Shown here: positions 16,955 to 26,300 of the stretch, piece after piece
How positions within the stretch are numbered: the stretch's first letter is position 1
How the letters are laid out: every line of letters starts with the position of its first letter
Source of the DNA: Roseiarcus sp963774195
Lineage (GTDB): Bacteria; Pseudomonadota; Alphaproteobacteria; Rhizobiales; Beijerinckiaceae
Assembly: GCA_963774195.1 (NCBI GenBank)
Contig: CAVZDY010000004.1
Coordinates: forward strand, 186,001-250,000
Length of the DNA stretch: 64,000 nt
Direction: 5' to 3'
Position numbers and translations under genes: made by a program
The notes under the pieces: generated by a model
Told to the model about the DNA's origin: nothing
The model's database searches: none
What the model saw: the letters and a program-made list of their open reading frames with translations, nothing else

Positions 16955-17707
16955 TTGGCGGCGCCTGGGGCGAGTTCGGCATCGGCGGACGTGACTGCCG
17001 TCATCGAGCGCATGCGCGCGGCCTGCTTGGGCGGCGTGGCCCTGCTTTCCGATCATCAGCCGGAGAAGCTCCGTGTCGACGACAGTTCCGGCGTCACGCC
17101 TGCGATCTGGCTCCACACCGAGGATCCGACGACCGCTTGGATCACCGTCATCATCGGCACCCGCGACTGGTGCAACCTCGCCTACCAGTTCGGCCATGAA
17201 TTCGGGCACGTGCTGTGCAACAGCTGGGAGCGGGACGCCAAGCCGCGCAACCCCTGCCAGTGGATTGAGGAATCGCTCGTCGAGGCGTTCTCGTTGCGAG
17301 CCCTCTCGCTTCTCGCAGACCGCTGGGCGCACGCGCCTCCTTTTCCGGACGACGCCGCATATGCCAGCTCGATTCGAAACTATCGAGAGACGATCCTCTC
17401 CGACTACAAGACGGCCGCGCAGGAGCAGGGAGTCGCGACAGGGTTCGGAAGCTGGTTCAAGACGCATAAGGCGTTCTTCGACGAACACGGAGGCCTCCAC
17501 GACGCAGGCGGTTCCGTCTCGACCATGCTCGGCCTCCTGGAGGGGGATGCAGCCATGATTGCGGACATGGGGGCGCTGAACCGCTGGTTGGGGCGGAGCG
17601 GCATTCCCGTGCACGACTACCTCGACCTTTGGGAGAAGAGTTGTGCGGAGCTGCACGCGCCCGGCCGCTTGCCGAGGCGGTTGCGAGAGCTCATCACCGG
17701 CCCGTGA
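16955..17707 (+). CDS. putative zinc metalloprotease (HEFGH motif)
   Basis: Up to 250 residues. I do not recognise a named family. The central AYQFGHEFGHVL (about residues 74-85) holds a zincin HExxH motif, and about 25 residues later WIEESLVEAFSLRAL offers a Glu that could be the third zinc ligand (gluzincin pattern ExxxE/A). No signal peptide is seen. The start is uncertain: the longest frame begins at TTG 16955; GTG 16991 and ATG 17012 are alternatives, and none has a good ribosome-binding site. The gene converges on the Sel1-repeat gene with a 40-base gap. Placed beside a type I secretion system, it may process or control the exported protein, which is inference only. Confidence 0.6.
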   Translation: MAAPGASSASADVTAVIERMRAACLGGVALLSDHQPEKLRVDDSSGVTPAIWLHTEDPTTAWITVIIGTRDWCNLAYQFGHEFGHVLCNSWERDAKPRNPCQWIEESLVEAFSLRALSLLADRWAHAPPFPDDAAYASSIRNYRETILSDYKTAAQEQGVATGFGSWFKTHKAFFDEHGGLHDAGGSVSTMLGLLEGDAAMIADMGALNRWLGRSGIPVHDYLDLWEKSCAELHAPGRLPRRLRELITGP

Positions 17708-17747
17708 ACCCTTGGCGGCGCCGTCGAAGCCGGACCATCCCATCCCG

Positions 17748-19586
17748 TCACTCCTTCGCCGCGCGGGCTGCATAAGGCTGCGCAACCGCCTCGAGCACCG
17801 TCTCCGTCCCCTCCCTTGTTCCAGGATCCGTAGGCAGCGCTCGGTCGAGCGCGGCGAGTTCGTCGGCGACCTCGAGCGAGCCTAGCGAGGCCGCATGGGC
17901 GTACCATCGGCGGCCGGCCTCGATGTCCCGAGGCCCACCTATGCCGCGCACCGCGTAGCGGGCCAGCATCAGAGCGGCAATCGGGTGGCCGTGGTTCGCG
18001 GCCTCGGCGAACCAACGCCGCGCTTCCTCACGATCGGTCTTGATATCGTGCCCGCCGCTATGCAGCGCGCCGAGCGCGAACATTGCGCCCACGTGCCCCG
18101 CCGACGCCGCGGTCAGGAACCGGGATTTCGCCAATTGATGATCACGCGGCACGCCGCGGCCGCTCACATAGAGCTCGGCAAGTGCAACCTGCGCTTCGAT
18201 CATGCCGGCCTCCGCGGCGAGAACGAACCAAGAGGCCGCCTCGGCATCGTTCTGCGCTACGCCGCGGCCGGCCGCGACCATGCGGCCGTACCAGTATTGC
18301 GCGTTCACGACGCCCTCGGCCGCACGTCTCAGCCAGAAGGCGGCGCGTTCATCGTCGCGCGGCACACCGACGCCCTCGGCGAGGCAGACAGCGTAGTTGA
18401 ACGCGCCGGTCAGGTCACCCTGCTCGGCCGCACGCTCGAACCATTCATGCACGGGCGGCGGCTCATGCGCGAGGGCGGATGCCGCCCCGGTCTGCAGCAG
18501 CACCGCGAGATCGGCCTGGGCACGCGGGTCTCCGGCCTCGGCCGCGCGCCTGAACCAAGTGGCGGCCTCGTCAGGGTCCCGGGCAACGCCGGCCCCGGTG
18601 AGGTAGAGCATTCCAAGCGCACGAGCGGCGGTGCTGTGCCCGTGCTCGGCTGCGGTGCGGAACCAGTGCGCTGCCTCGACGTAATTCGGGGGTAGGGCGC
18701 CTCCACGGGCATAAAGGTGGCCGAGCAGTGTCGCCGCCTCGTGGTTGCCACCGAGGGCCGCGCGGCGGAGCCAGCTTTCGCCGTTCAGTGGGGAAGCCGG
18801 TCCGCCGCGCCCTTCGAGCAGCATAAGCCCGAGCCTCATTTGCGCGTTGCCGAGCCCCGCCTCGGCCCCTATTTTGTAATGCTGGCGCCCCGCCGCCTCG
18901 TCCAGCGCCCCGCCTACCCCGCGCTCGGCAATAACGCCGAGCAGGTAATGCGCGATGGGTATTCCGGCTTTCGCCGCGCGCCTGAGCTCATCGCGCGCTG
19001 CGAGCGTTTTCTCGGCAGTATCAGCGCGCAGCATCAACGCGATGGCGTAGCCGAGCCGACCTTGTGGGCAATCCTGTTCGGCGGATTTGCGATACCACTC
19101 GAACGCCGCATTGGTATCGCGCAGTTCTTCTGGTCCGGAGGAGAGAATGTAGGCGAGTATGGCCTGAGCATCCGGCGCACCCGCCTCGGCCGCACGCCAC
19201 GCCCAGTGCGCAGCCGCATGATAATCGGCGCCCGTTGCTTCAACCGGCTCGAAGAGCCCAGCGTGCTGCCCAACCGCGGCCTGGGGCAGGCCGGAGAGAT
19301 GGAGCTGGGCGAGCCGGCACTGCGCGCGCGCATGCCCGGCTTCGGCGGCGCGATGATACCAACGCGCCGCCTCGAACGGGTGTGGTAGCGTGCCGCGGCC
19401 CTCAAGATAGCGCTCACCGACGATGAAGGCGGCTTCCATGTCGCCCGACATGGCCGCGGCCGCGAACAGCGCGAGCGCGCGTTCGGGAGCCGCCTCGGCA
19501 AGACGTTCTGCGCGCGCCCGCGCCCGCCTCGGGAAGAGGGCCGCGAAGCGATCGAGCGGTCTGGCAAAGAGGTTCAATCGGGCCAT
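17748..19586 (-). CDS. Sel1-repeat (SLR) protein
   Basis: 612 residues built from about a dozen Sel1-like repeats of 35-37 residues (pattern A..W..rAAe.Gh..A...LG.ly..G.GvprD...A), running from about residue 45 to 590. Such solenoids are protein-interaction scaffolds. There is no signal peptide; the N-terminus is Arg-rich (RRARARAERLAEAA). It is the last gene of a minus-strand series: ABC exporter, HlyD-type fusion protein, then this gene 9 bases after the HlyD stop. It is therefore probably part of the same operon and may chaperone the secreted substrate or assemble the secretion complex. Sel1 proteins near secretion loci are common, but no fixed role is known. Confidence 0.85.
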   Translation of the reverse strand: MARLNLFARPLDRFAALFPRRARARAERLAEAAPERALALFAAAAMSGDMEAAFIVGERYLEGRGTLPHPFEAARWYHRAAEAGHARAQCRLAQLHLSGLPQAAVGQHAGLFEPVEATGADYHAAAHWAWRAAEAGAPDAQAILAYILSSGPEELRDTNAAFEWYRKSAEQDCPQGRLGYAIALMLRADTAEKTLAARDELRRAAKAGIPIAHYLLGVIAERGVGGALDEAAGRQHYKIGAEAGLGNAQMRLGLMLLEGRGGPASPLNGESWLRRAALGGNHEAATLLGHLYARGGALPPNYVEAAHWFRTAAEHGHSTAARALGMLYLTGAGVARDPDEAATWFRRAAEAGDPRAQADLAVLLQTGAASALAHEPPPVHEWFERAAEQGDLTGAFNYAVCLAEGVGVPRDDERAAFWLRRAAEGVVNAQYWYGRMVAAGRGVAQNDAEAASWFVLAAEAGMIEAQVALAELYVSGRGVPRDHQLAKSRFLTAASAGHVGAMFALGALHSGGHDIKTDREEARRWFAEAANHGHPIAALMLARYAVRGIGGPRDIEAGRRWYAHAASLGSLEVADELAALDRALPTDPGTREGTETVLEAVAQPYAARAAKE

Positions 19587-19595
19587 CGGTCGCTG

Positions 19596-20996
19596 TTAGG
19601 GCTCATGCATACTGCCGTAGGCAACAGGAAGGATCTTGTTGACGAAATAGGCGAGCACGGAGCGCGTGCCGACTTTCACGTCCGCGGTGAGCGGCATGCC
19701 TGGCATCAGGCGGAATCCCCGAGGCGTATTGTGTAGTGCCGACTCGTCGAGCGAGATGTCGCCCCTGTAGTAGAGGGTGCGCGGCCTATTCGGCAGCGTC
19801 GAGCCGCCTTCTTGGGGCATGGCCTCGGGGCTGAAACTATCGGCGCTGATCGCGCGCACGACGCCGCGCGCACTGCCGTACTGTAGGAAGGGCAGCGTGT
19901 CGAACTTGATGCTAACCTGGTCGCCGGGGCGGACATAGCCGCTGTCGACGCCGGAAATATCGGCCTCGACGGAGAGGGGCGCGTCGAGCGGCACGAGCTG
20001 GATCAGCGGCTCGCCACTGGTGACGATCGACCCCACGGAAATCTTGTCCACCGACAGCACGATCGCGTCGCGCGGCGCGGTCAGCACTACGAGCTGGTGG
20101 TGCAGTATCGCCTTGGCGTAGTTCTGCTGGGCCTGCACCAGATTGCCGCGCGCAGTGACGAGACTCTGCGAGTTCTGGCCTTTCCAGTGCTGGACGTAGG
20201 CTTCGCGCTCGGCTTGCTGGACGGCGAGTTCGCGGCCCGCCTGGGCGGCATCCGATTCCTCGTGGTCGAGCAAAGCCGCCATGGTTAGCCGGACGTCGGT
20301 GGCGTTCAGTGTGTTGACCTTGCTGCCGAATGCAAGATTCTGAAGCTTTTGATGGATGTCCTCAAGAACAACGGCGATGCCGAGGCGCTGGCGATAGTAG
20401 GCGGCTTGCCCATTGTCCCCGGCGATCCGGGTCTGCAGCTGATCGATCTTCTGATCGTAGCCCTGGAGCGAGGAGTTATATTCGTTGATCTGCTGGTGGA
20501 AGATCGAGGCCTGCAGGTCGGCATGCGAATTGGCGGCGTCGGGTGTGTAATCGACGCCAGCGGCCTCCGCCTGGAGACGCGCGGTCTCGGCGCTAAGCAT
20601 ATCAACCTGATCCTTCATCGCGGTGAGGTCGGCGGCGGTGAAGGTCGGGTTGAGGCGGGCGAGCACTTGACCCTTGCGCACGATATCGCCTTGCCTCACG
20701 TCTATGCTCTCAATGATGGTCTCATCAAAGGGCTTCATGACAATCGTGGGCGCCTCGGAGACCAACTTGCCACTCGCCGAGACGATCCTGTCGATGCGGA
20801 CAAGCCCACTGGCGACAAGCATCGAGACGACCATCAGGAGGACGAGGATATTGGTCGCGCGAGATAGCGCCGGCGGCGGGGTGGCGATAATCGCCGCCGA
20901 CGGGCTCTCGAATTCAAGAGCGGCAAACGGCAGCGATATCGCGCCCACTAGTTCGCGACTAGTCGCCTTTGGCGAGCGTGAGGGCAGGCGTGGCAT
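19596..20996 (-). CDS. HlyD-family membrane fusion protein (type I secretion)
   Basis: 466 residues from the ATG at 20996, preceded by AGGGA; it overlaps the end of the ABC gene by 38 bases. A single inner-membrane helix (ILVLLMVVSMLVASGLV) lies at about residues 53-70. Then come the first lipoyl half (MKPFDETIIESIDVRQGDIVRKGQVLARL), a long periplasmic coiled-coil region (about 130-310, Gln/Ala-rich) and the second lipoyl half with beta-barrel (LTAPRDAIVLSVDKISVGSIVTSGEPLIQLVPLD). The C-terminus (GMPLTADVKVGTRSVLAYFVNKI) is the standard ending of HlyD/PrtE proteins. It bridges the exporter to a TolC-like outer-membrane channel, which is not encoded in this window. Size and domain order are complete. 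Confidence 0.9.
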   Translation of the reverse strand: MPRLPSRSPKATSRELVGAISLPFAALEFESPSAAIIATPPPALSRATNILVLLMVVSMLVASGLVRIDRIVSASGKLVSEAPTIVMKPFDETIIESIDVRQGDIVRKGQVLARLNPTFTAADLTAMKDQVDMLSAETARLQAEAAGVDYTPDAANSHADLQASIFHQQINEYNSSLQGYDQKIDQLQTRIAGDNGQAAYYRQRLGIAVVLEDIHQKLQNLAFGSKVNTLNATDVRLTMAALLDHEESDAAQAGRELAVQQAEREAYVQHWKGQNSQSLVTARGNLVQAQQNYAKAILHHQLVVLTAPRDAIVLSVDKISVGSIVTSGEPLIQLVPLDAPLSVEADISGVDSGYVRPGDQVSIKFDTLPFLQYGSARGVVRAISADSFSPEAMPQEGGSTLPNRPRTLYYRGDISLDESALHNTPRGFRLMPGMPLTADVKVGTRSVLAYFVNKILPVAYGSMHEP

Positions 20997-23240
20997 GGGC
21001 TTTTCCCTGAGGATCGAGATGGCGGTTCTGTTGAAGCCAAAGATGGCGATAGATGGGGCAGCGCTCGACCAGTTCGCGATGCGGACCAAGATCGACGACC
21101 TTCCCGCGGTCGAGTACGAGGATCTGGTCGCAATCGACCAGTGAGGAGAGACGGTGGGAGACGATTACCATCGTCCGCCCCCGCGCCATGCGCTGGAGAT
21201 TGGCGTTGACCAGCGCCTCACTTTCTGGATCGAGCGCTGAGGTCGCTTCGTCGAAAATCATCAGCTTGGGATCGACGATCAGTGCGCGCGCGATGGCGAG
21301 GCGCTGGCGCTGACCCCCGGAAAGGTTCGGCGAGCCCTCCTGGATCCAGGTCTCATAACCATGAGGCAGACGCTCGATGAACTCCTCGGCGCCGGCGAGC
21401 CTGGCCGCGCGCACTGCGTCCTCGAAGCTGAGGCCCGGGCGGCCGGCGAGGATGTTGTCCTTCACCGTGCCGCGGAACAGGAAGTTCTCCTGCAGCACGA
21501 CGCCGAAGCTCTGGCGCAGATGGCGTAGATTGATCTCGCGCAGATCCGTTCCGTCGATCTTCACCGCGCCCGAATAGTCGCGGTTGATACCCATCAGCAG
21601 GCGGGCGACAGTGGATTTGCCAGAGCCCGAGCGGCCGACCAGGCCGAGCATCGTGCCCGGTGGGATGGAGAAACTGACCCTGTCGAGCGCCGGGATCTTG
21701 GCGCCTTCGTACTTGAAGGTCACATCTTCGAAGCTGATAGCGCCCTCGAATTTCGGCCGCAATCCGTGGGTCAGCGCGCGCTTCTCGGTTTGCCGGTTGA
21801 GTACCCAGCCGACCTGCGAGAGCGCTTCGCGCGCTTCTTGCACGTCCTGGAGAAGACGCGCGAGGTTCACGAGAGGACCGGCCACGCGACCGCCCAGCAT
21901 CATGAAGCCGATCAGAGCGCCAAGGGACAGAGGGTTGTTCGAGTCCAACGCGATATAGGCGCCGAGCGCCAGCACACCCGCCTGGGTGTATTTCTCGAAC
22001 GGCATTACCAGCACCATAGGCCAGTTGCTGAGCCTGCCCATTTGAAGGTTGAGATCGCCGACCTGGGCGACCCGCTGATCCCATTCCGCGGCGCGGGCGC
22101 CTTCGAGGCAGAGAGACTTCACCGTGCGAATGCCGTAGATGCTCTCGACCAGCGTCGAGCCCTTGTCTGATTCGGCCTGGATCTGCTTGCCCGTCATGCG
22201 CGCGAGTGGTCTGAGGAAAGCCGCTATGACGAGCGCTATGCAGCCGGCGGCGATCAGCACAGTCCAGGCGAGTGTCGCCTCCATATAGAACAGCAAGGGC
22301 AACAGCAGCAGAACCATGAACACGTCAATGATCGTCGTCATCATCCGGCCGGTGAGGAATTCGCGTACGCGATGGAGCTGGCCAAGCTTATAGGTGAGCT
22401 CCCCCCCTGGTTGCGCTCGAAGAAGTCAATCGGCAGCGTCATCAGCCGGTCGAAGATCGCAAGGTTCAGCCGAGTATCAATGCGGTTGGCGAGAATGACG
22501 AGCAACATCCTTCGCGACCAGGTGATCAGCATCTCGAACCCGAGTGCGATCATAAGCATGACGACGATCAGCGTGAGGGTGTTGACGCCGTTATACATGA
22601 CGACGGTATTCAGCGTGGTCATGATCATCAGTACGGGAAGTACACTCAGGATCGTAATGGTGACCGAGCCGATCCCTATATCGCGCAGGATCGATTTCTC
22701 ACCCCAAACCAGACGGGTGAGCAAGCCCAGATCGAAGGGCTCCTCGAGCTTGTCTTTGTCGCGCGAGGCGCGCACCAACACGGTAGCGCCGTCCCAAACC
22801 TGCCTGAGCTGGAGCTCGTCGACGGACACCGGTCGCTCGGCGCTGGATGCGCGCGGATCGCGCACGAGAAGCACCCCGTGCTCGCGATTACGACCAACCA
22901 CCAGGGCCGCGCCCCCATCCGAGAGCAGCAGCAGGATCGGCGCCGGGCTGTCGATCTTCATCAAGTGGCGGTAGGCGAGTCGCGCACCGCGCGCCCAGAG
23001 GCCGGACTGGCGTAGCCACTCCACCAACACGGGCGAGGAAGGCGCCGTCTCGGAGGCCCCAAGCCTGACAGCGTTGGGGTTGGGATCGACGCCGTGGTAA
23101 CGGGCAATGATCATCGCCGCGGCCAGGCGCGCATGCAACGGGCCGGCACCCTGCCCAGTAGCGTACCCCGCTCGGTCCGGTCCAGCCGACGTGTTGTCAC
23201 GATTGTTGATGTGGGCGGGTGGTGCGGAACCAACAAGCAT
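20959..23240 (-). pseudogene. type I secretion ABC exporter with C39-like domain, frameshifted
   Basis: Two frames make one ~760-residue exporter: 22341-23240 and 20959-22344. Part one starts at ATG 23240 (GAGGA upstream). It has a C39-peptidase-like domain of ~130 residues whose catalytic Cys region reads LHARLAAAMIIARYHG, without Cys, so it is a HlyB-like non-cleaving substrate-docking domain; the first membrane helices follow. Part two has the remaining helices and the ATPase: Walker A GRSGSGKST, signature LSGGQ, Walker B LMIFDEAT. The break is at seven G on the minus strand (C7 at 22401-22407); one more G would give the family sequence FFERNQGGELTYKLGQ. As assembled it is inactive, unless the tract slips in vivo or is misread. 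It powers export through the HlyD partner. The nearest likely substrate is the collagen-like protein just upstream. Confidence 0.85.
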
Positions 23241-23290
23241 CGTGGGTCCTCGATAGATTGTCCAAGACTTAAGGAGATGGTCATCCCGTC

Positions 23291-23340
23291 TCCTGCAAAG
23301 AAAATCTGGAGAGACCGACCTTTGAGGCCGATCTCTCCAG
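23291..23340 (-). terminator. Rho-independent terminator after the collagen-like gene
   Basis: On the minus strand a 15-base-pair stem (arms at 23326-23340 and 23306-23320, with some G-U pairs) encloses a 5-base loop and is followed by ATTTTCTTT. It begins 18 bases past the collagen-like stop codon. It would end most transcripts there and lower the level of the exporter genes relative to the structural protein. Confidence 0.75.
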
Positions 23341-23357
23341 GCTAGGCCAAGTCTGTC

Positions 23358-26300
23358 TTAGTGGTGCGGCAATATCACGCTATGTGTGTTGTTTCCGCCA
23401 ATCGTAGGCAGCTTGGCGATCGACGAGCCGGTTGGAGTGACGGTGGTTTCCACCGCCCCCGACCCGTTATTCGTGTTGCTTGCAAACGACGACGATACCA
23501 AAGGCGGCATGATATCGGTCGGGGTCAGGGTGTTATTCACCGCCTGCGCGATACTCTGAAGAGATCCTTGGCTCGTCGCGGTATCTGCCGTCGGTCCCCC
23601 ACTCGCATTGGCGCTGTTGGTCGGGTCTGTAATGAAGGACATGCTGTTGGTCGTTGAGACATGACTACTCCATCCTGATGGGGCGTTGTTGTTGTCCCCA
23701 GACCCGGTCTGGCCTGTAGGTCCGGAGGGCCAGGTCGCACCCGTGGCGCCCGTCTTCCCGGTAGGTCCAGGGGGGCAGGTCGCACCCGTGGCGCCCGTCT
23801 TGCCAGGGTAGCCGGTCGCACCTGTGGCTCCGGTCTTGCCGGTGGCTCCCGTCGCTCCGGTCTTGCCGGTGGCGCCCGTGGCGCCAGTGGCTCCGGTCTT
23901 ACCGGTGGCTCCGGTCTTGCCGGTGGCTCCAGTGGCTCCCGTCGCTCCGGTCTTACCGGTGGCTCCCGTCGCTCCCGTTGCTCCGGTCTTGCCGGTAGCT
24001 CCAGTGGCTCCCGTCGCTCCGGTCTTACCGGTGGCTCCGGTGGCTCCCGTCGCTCCGGTCTTTCCGGTGGCTCCCGTGGCTCCCGTCGCTCCGGTCTTGC
24101 CGGTGGCTCCAGTGGCTCCCGTCGCTCCCGTTGCTCCGGTCTTGCCGGTAGCTCCAGTGGCTCCCGTCGCTCCCGTCGCCCCGGTCTTACCGGTGGCTCC
24201 GGTGGCTCCCGTCGCTCCGGTCTTTCCGGTGGCTCCCGTCGCTCCCGTGGCTCCGGTCTTGCCGGTAGCTCCAGTGGCTCCCGTCGCTCCCGTCGCTCCG
24301 GTCTTACCGGTGGCTCCGGTGGCTCCCGTCGCTCCGGTCTTTCCGGTGGCTCCCGTCGCTCCCGTCGCTCCGGTCTTGCCGGTAGCTCCAGTGGCTCCCG
24401 TCGCTCCGGTCTTACCGGTGGCTCCGGTGGCTCCCGTCGCTCCCGTCGCTCCGGTCTTACCGGTGGCTCCGGTGGCTCCCGTCGCTCCGGTCTTTCCGGT
24501 GGCTCCCGTCGCTCCCGTCGCTCCGGTCTTGCCGGTAGCTCCGGTGGCTCCCGTCGCTCCCGTCGCTCCGGTCTTACCGGTGGCTCCGGTGGCTCCCGTC
24601 GCTCCCGTCGCTCCGGTCTTACCGGTGGCTCCGGTCGCTCCCGTGGCTCCGGTCTTTCCGGTGGCTCCCGTCGCTCCCGTGGCTCCGGTCTTGCCGGTAG
24701 CTCCAGTGGCTCCCGTCGCTCCCGTCGCTCCCGTGGCTCCGGTCTTGCCGGTGGCTCCAGTGGCTCCCGTCGCTCCGGTCTTACCGGTGGCTCCGGTGGC
24801 TCCCGTCGCTCCGGCCTTTCCGGTGGCTCCAGTGGCTCCCGTCGCTCCCGTTGCTCCGGTCTTGCCGGTAGCTCCAGTGGCTCCCGTCGCTCCCGTTGCT
24901 CCGGTCTTGCCGGTGGCTCCGGTGGCTCCAGTGGCTCCGGTGGCGCCCGTCTTGCCGGTAGCTCCGGTTGCTCCGGTCGCGCCCGTCTTGCCGGTGGCTC
25001 CGGCGGCGCCCGTGGCTCCAGTAGCGCCCGTCGTACCTACACCCGTGGCTCCCGTGGCTCCGGTCGCACCCGTGGCGCCGGCGGCGCCCGTGGCTCCAGT
25101 GGCTCCCGTCGTACCTACACCCGTGGCTCCGGCTGCACCGGTGGCGCCCGTAGCTCCGGTGGCTCCCGTCGTACCTACACCCGTGGCTCCGGTGGCTCCG
25201 GCGGCTCCGGTCGCACCGGTGGCTCCGGCTGCACCGGTCGCGCCCGTGGCTCCGGTGGCTCCGGTCGTACCCGCACCCGTGGCGCCGGTGGCTCCGGTCG
25301 CTCCGGCTGCACCGGTAGCGCCCGTGCTCCGGTGGCTCCCGTCGTACCTACACCCGTGGCTCCGGTGGCTCCGGCGGCTCCGGTCGCACCGGTGGCTCCG
25401 GCTGCACCGGTGGCTCCGGCTGCACCGGTCGCGCCCGTGTCTCCAGTCGCGCCGGTGGCGCCGGTCGCGCCGGCGGCTCCGGTCGCGCCGGTGGCTCCGG
25501 TCGCTCCGGCTGCACCGGTAGCGCCCGTAGCTCCGGTGGCTCCGGTCGTACCCGCACCCGTGGCGCCGGTGGCTCCGGTCGCTCCGGCTGCACCGGTAGC
25601 GCCCGTAGCTCCGGTGGCTCCCGAAGCTCCGGTGGCTCCCGTCGTACCTACACCCGTGGCTCCGGTGGCTCCGGTCGCACCGGTGGCTCCGGCTGCACCG
25701 GTCGCGCCCGTGGCTCCGGTCGTACCCGCACCCGTGGCGCCGGTGGCGCCCGTGTCTCCAGTCGCGCCGGTGGCGCCGGTCGCGCCGGCGGCTCCGGTCG
25801 CGCCGGTGGCTCCGGTCGTACCCGCACCCGTGGCGCCGGTCGCACCCGTGGCCCCGGCGGCGCCCGTGGCTCCCGTCGTACCCGCACCCGTGGCGCCGGT
25901 CGCACCCGTGGCCCCGGCGGCGCCCGTGGCTCCGGTCGCACCGGTGGCTCCCGTCGTACCCGCACCCGTGGCGCCGGTGGCTCCGGTCGCTCCGGCTGCA
26001 CCGGTAGCGCCCGTAGCTCCGGTGGCTCCCGAAGCTCCGGTGGCTCCCGTCGTACCTACACCCGTGGCTCCGGTGGCTCCGGTGGCTCCGGTCGCACCGG
26101 TGGCTCCGGCTGCACCGGTCGCGCCCGTGGCTCCGGTCGTACCCGCACCCGTGGCGCCGGTCGCGCCCGTGTCTCCAGTCGCGCCGGTGGCGCCGGTCGC
26201 GCCGGCGGCTCCGGTCGCGCCGGTGGCTCCGGTCGTACCCGCACCCGTGGCGCCGGTCGCACCCGTGGCCCCGGCGGCGCCCGTGGCTCCGGTCGCGCCG

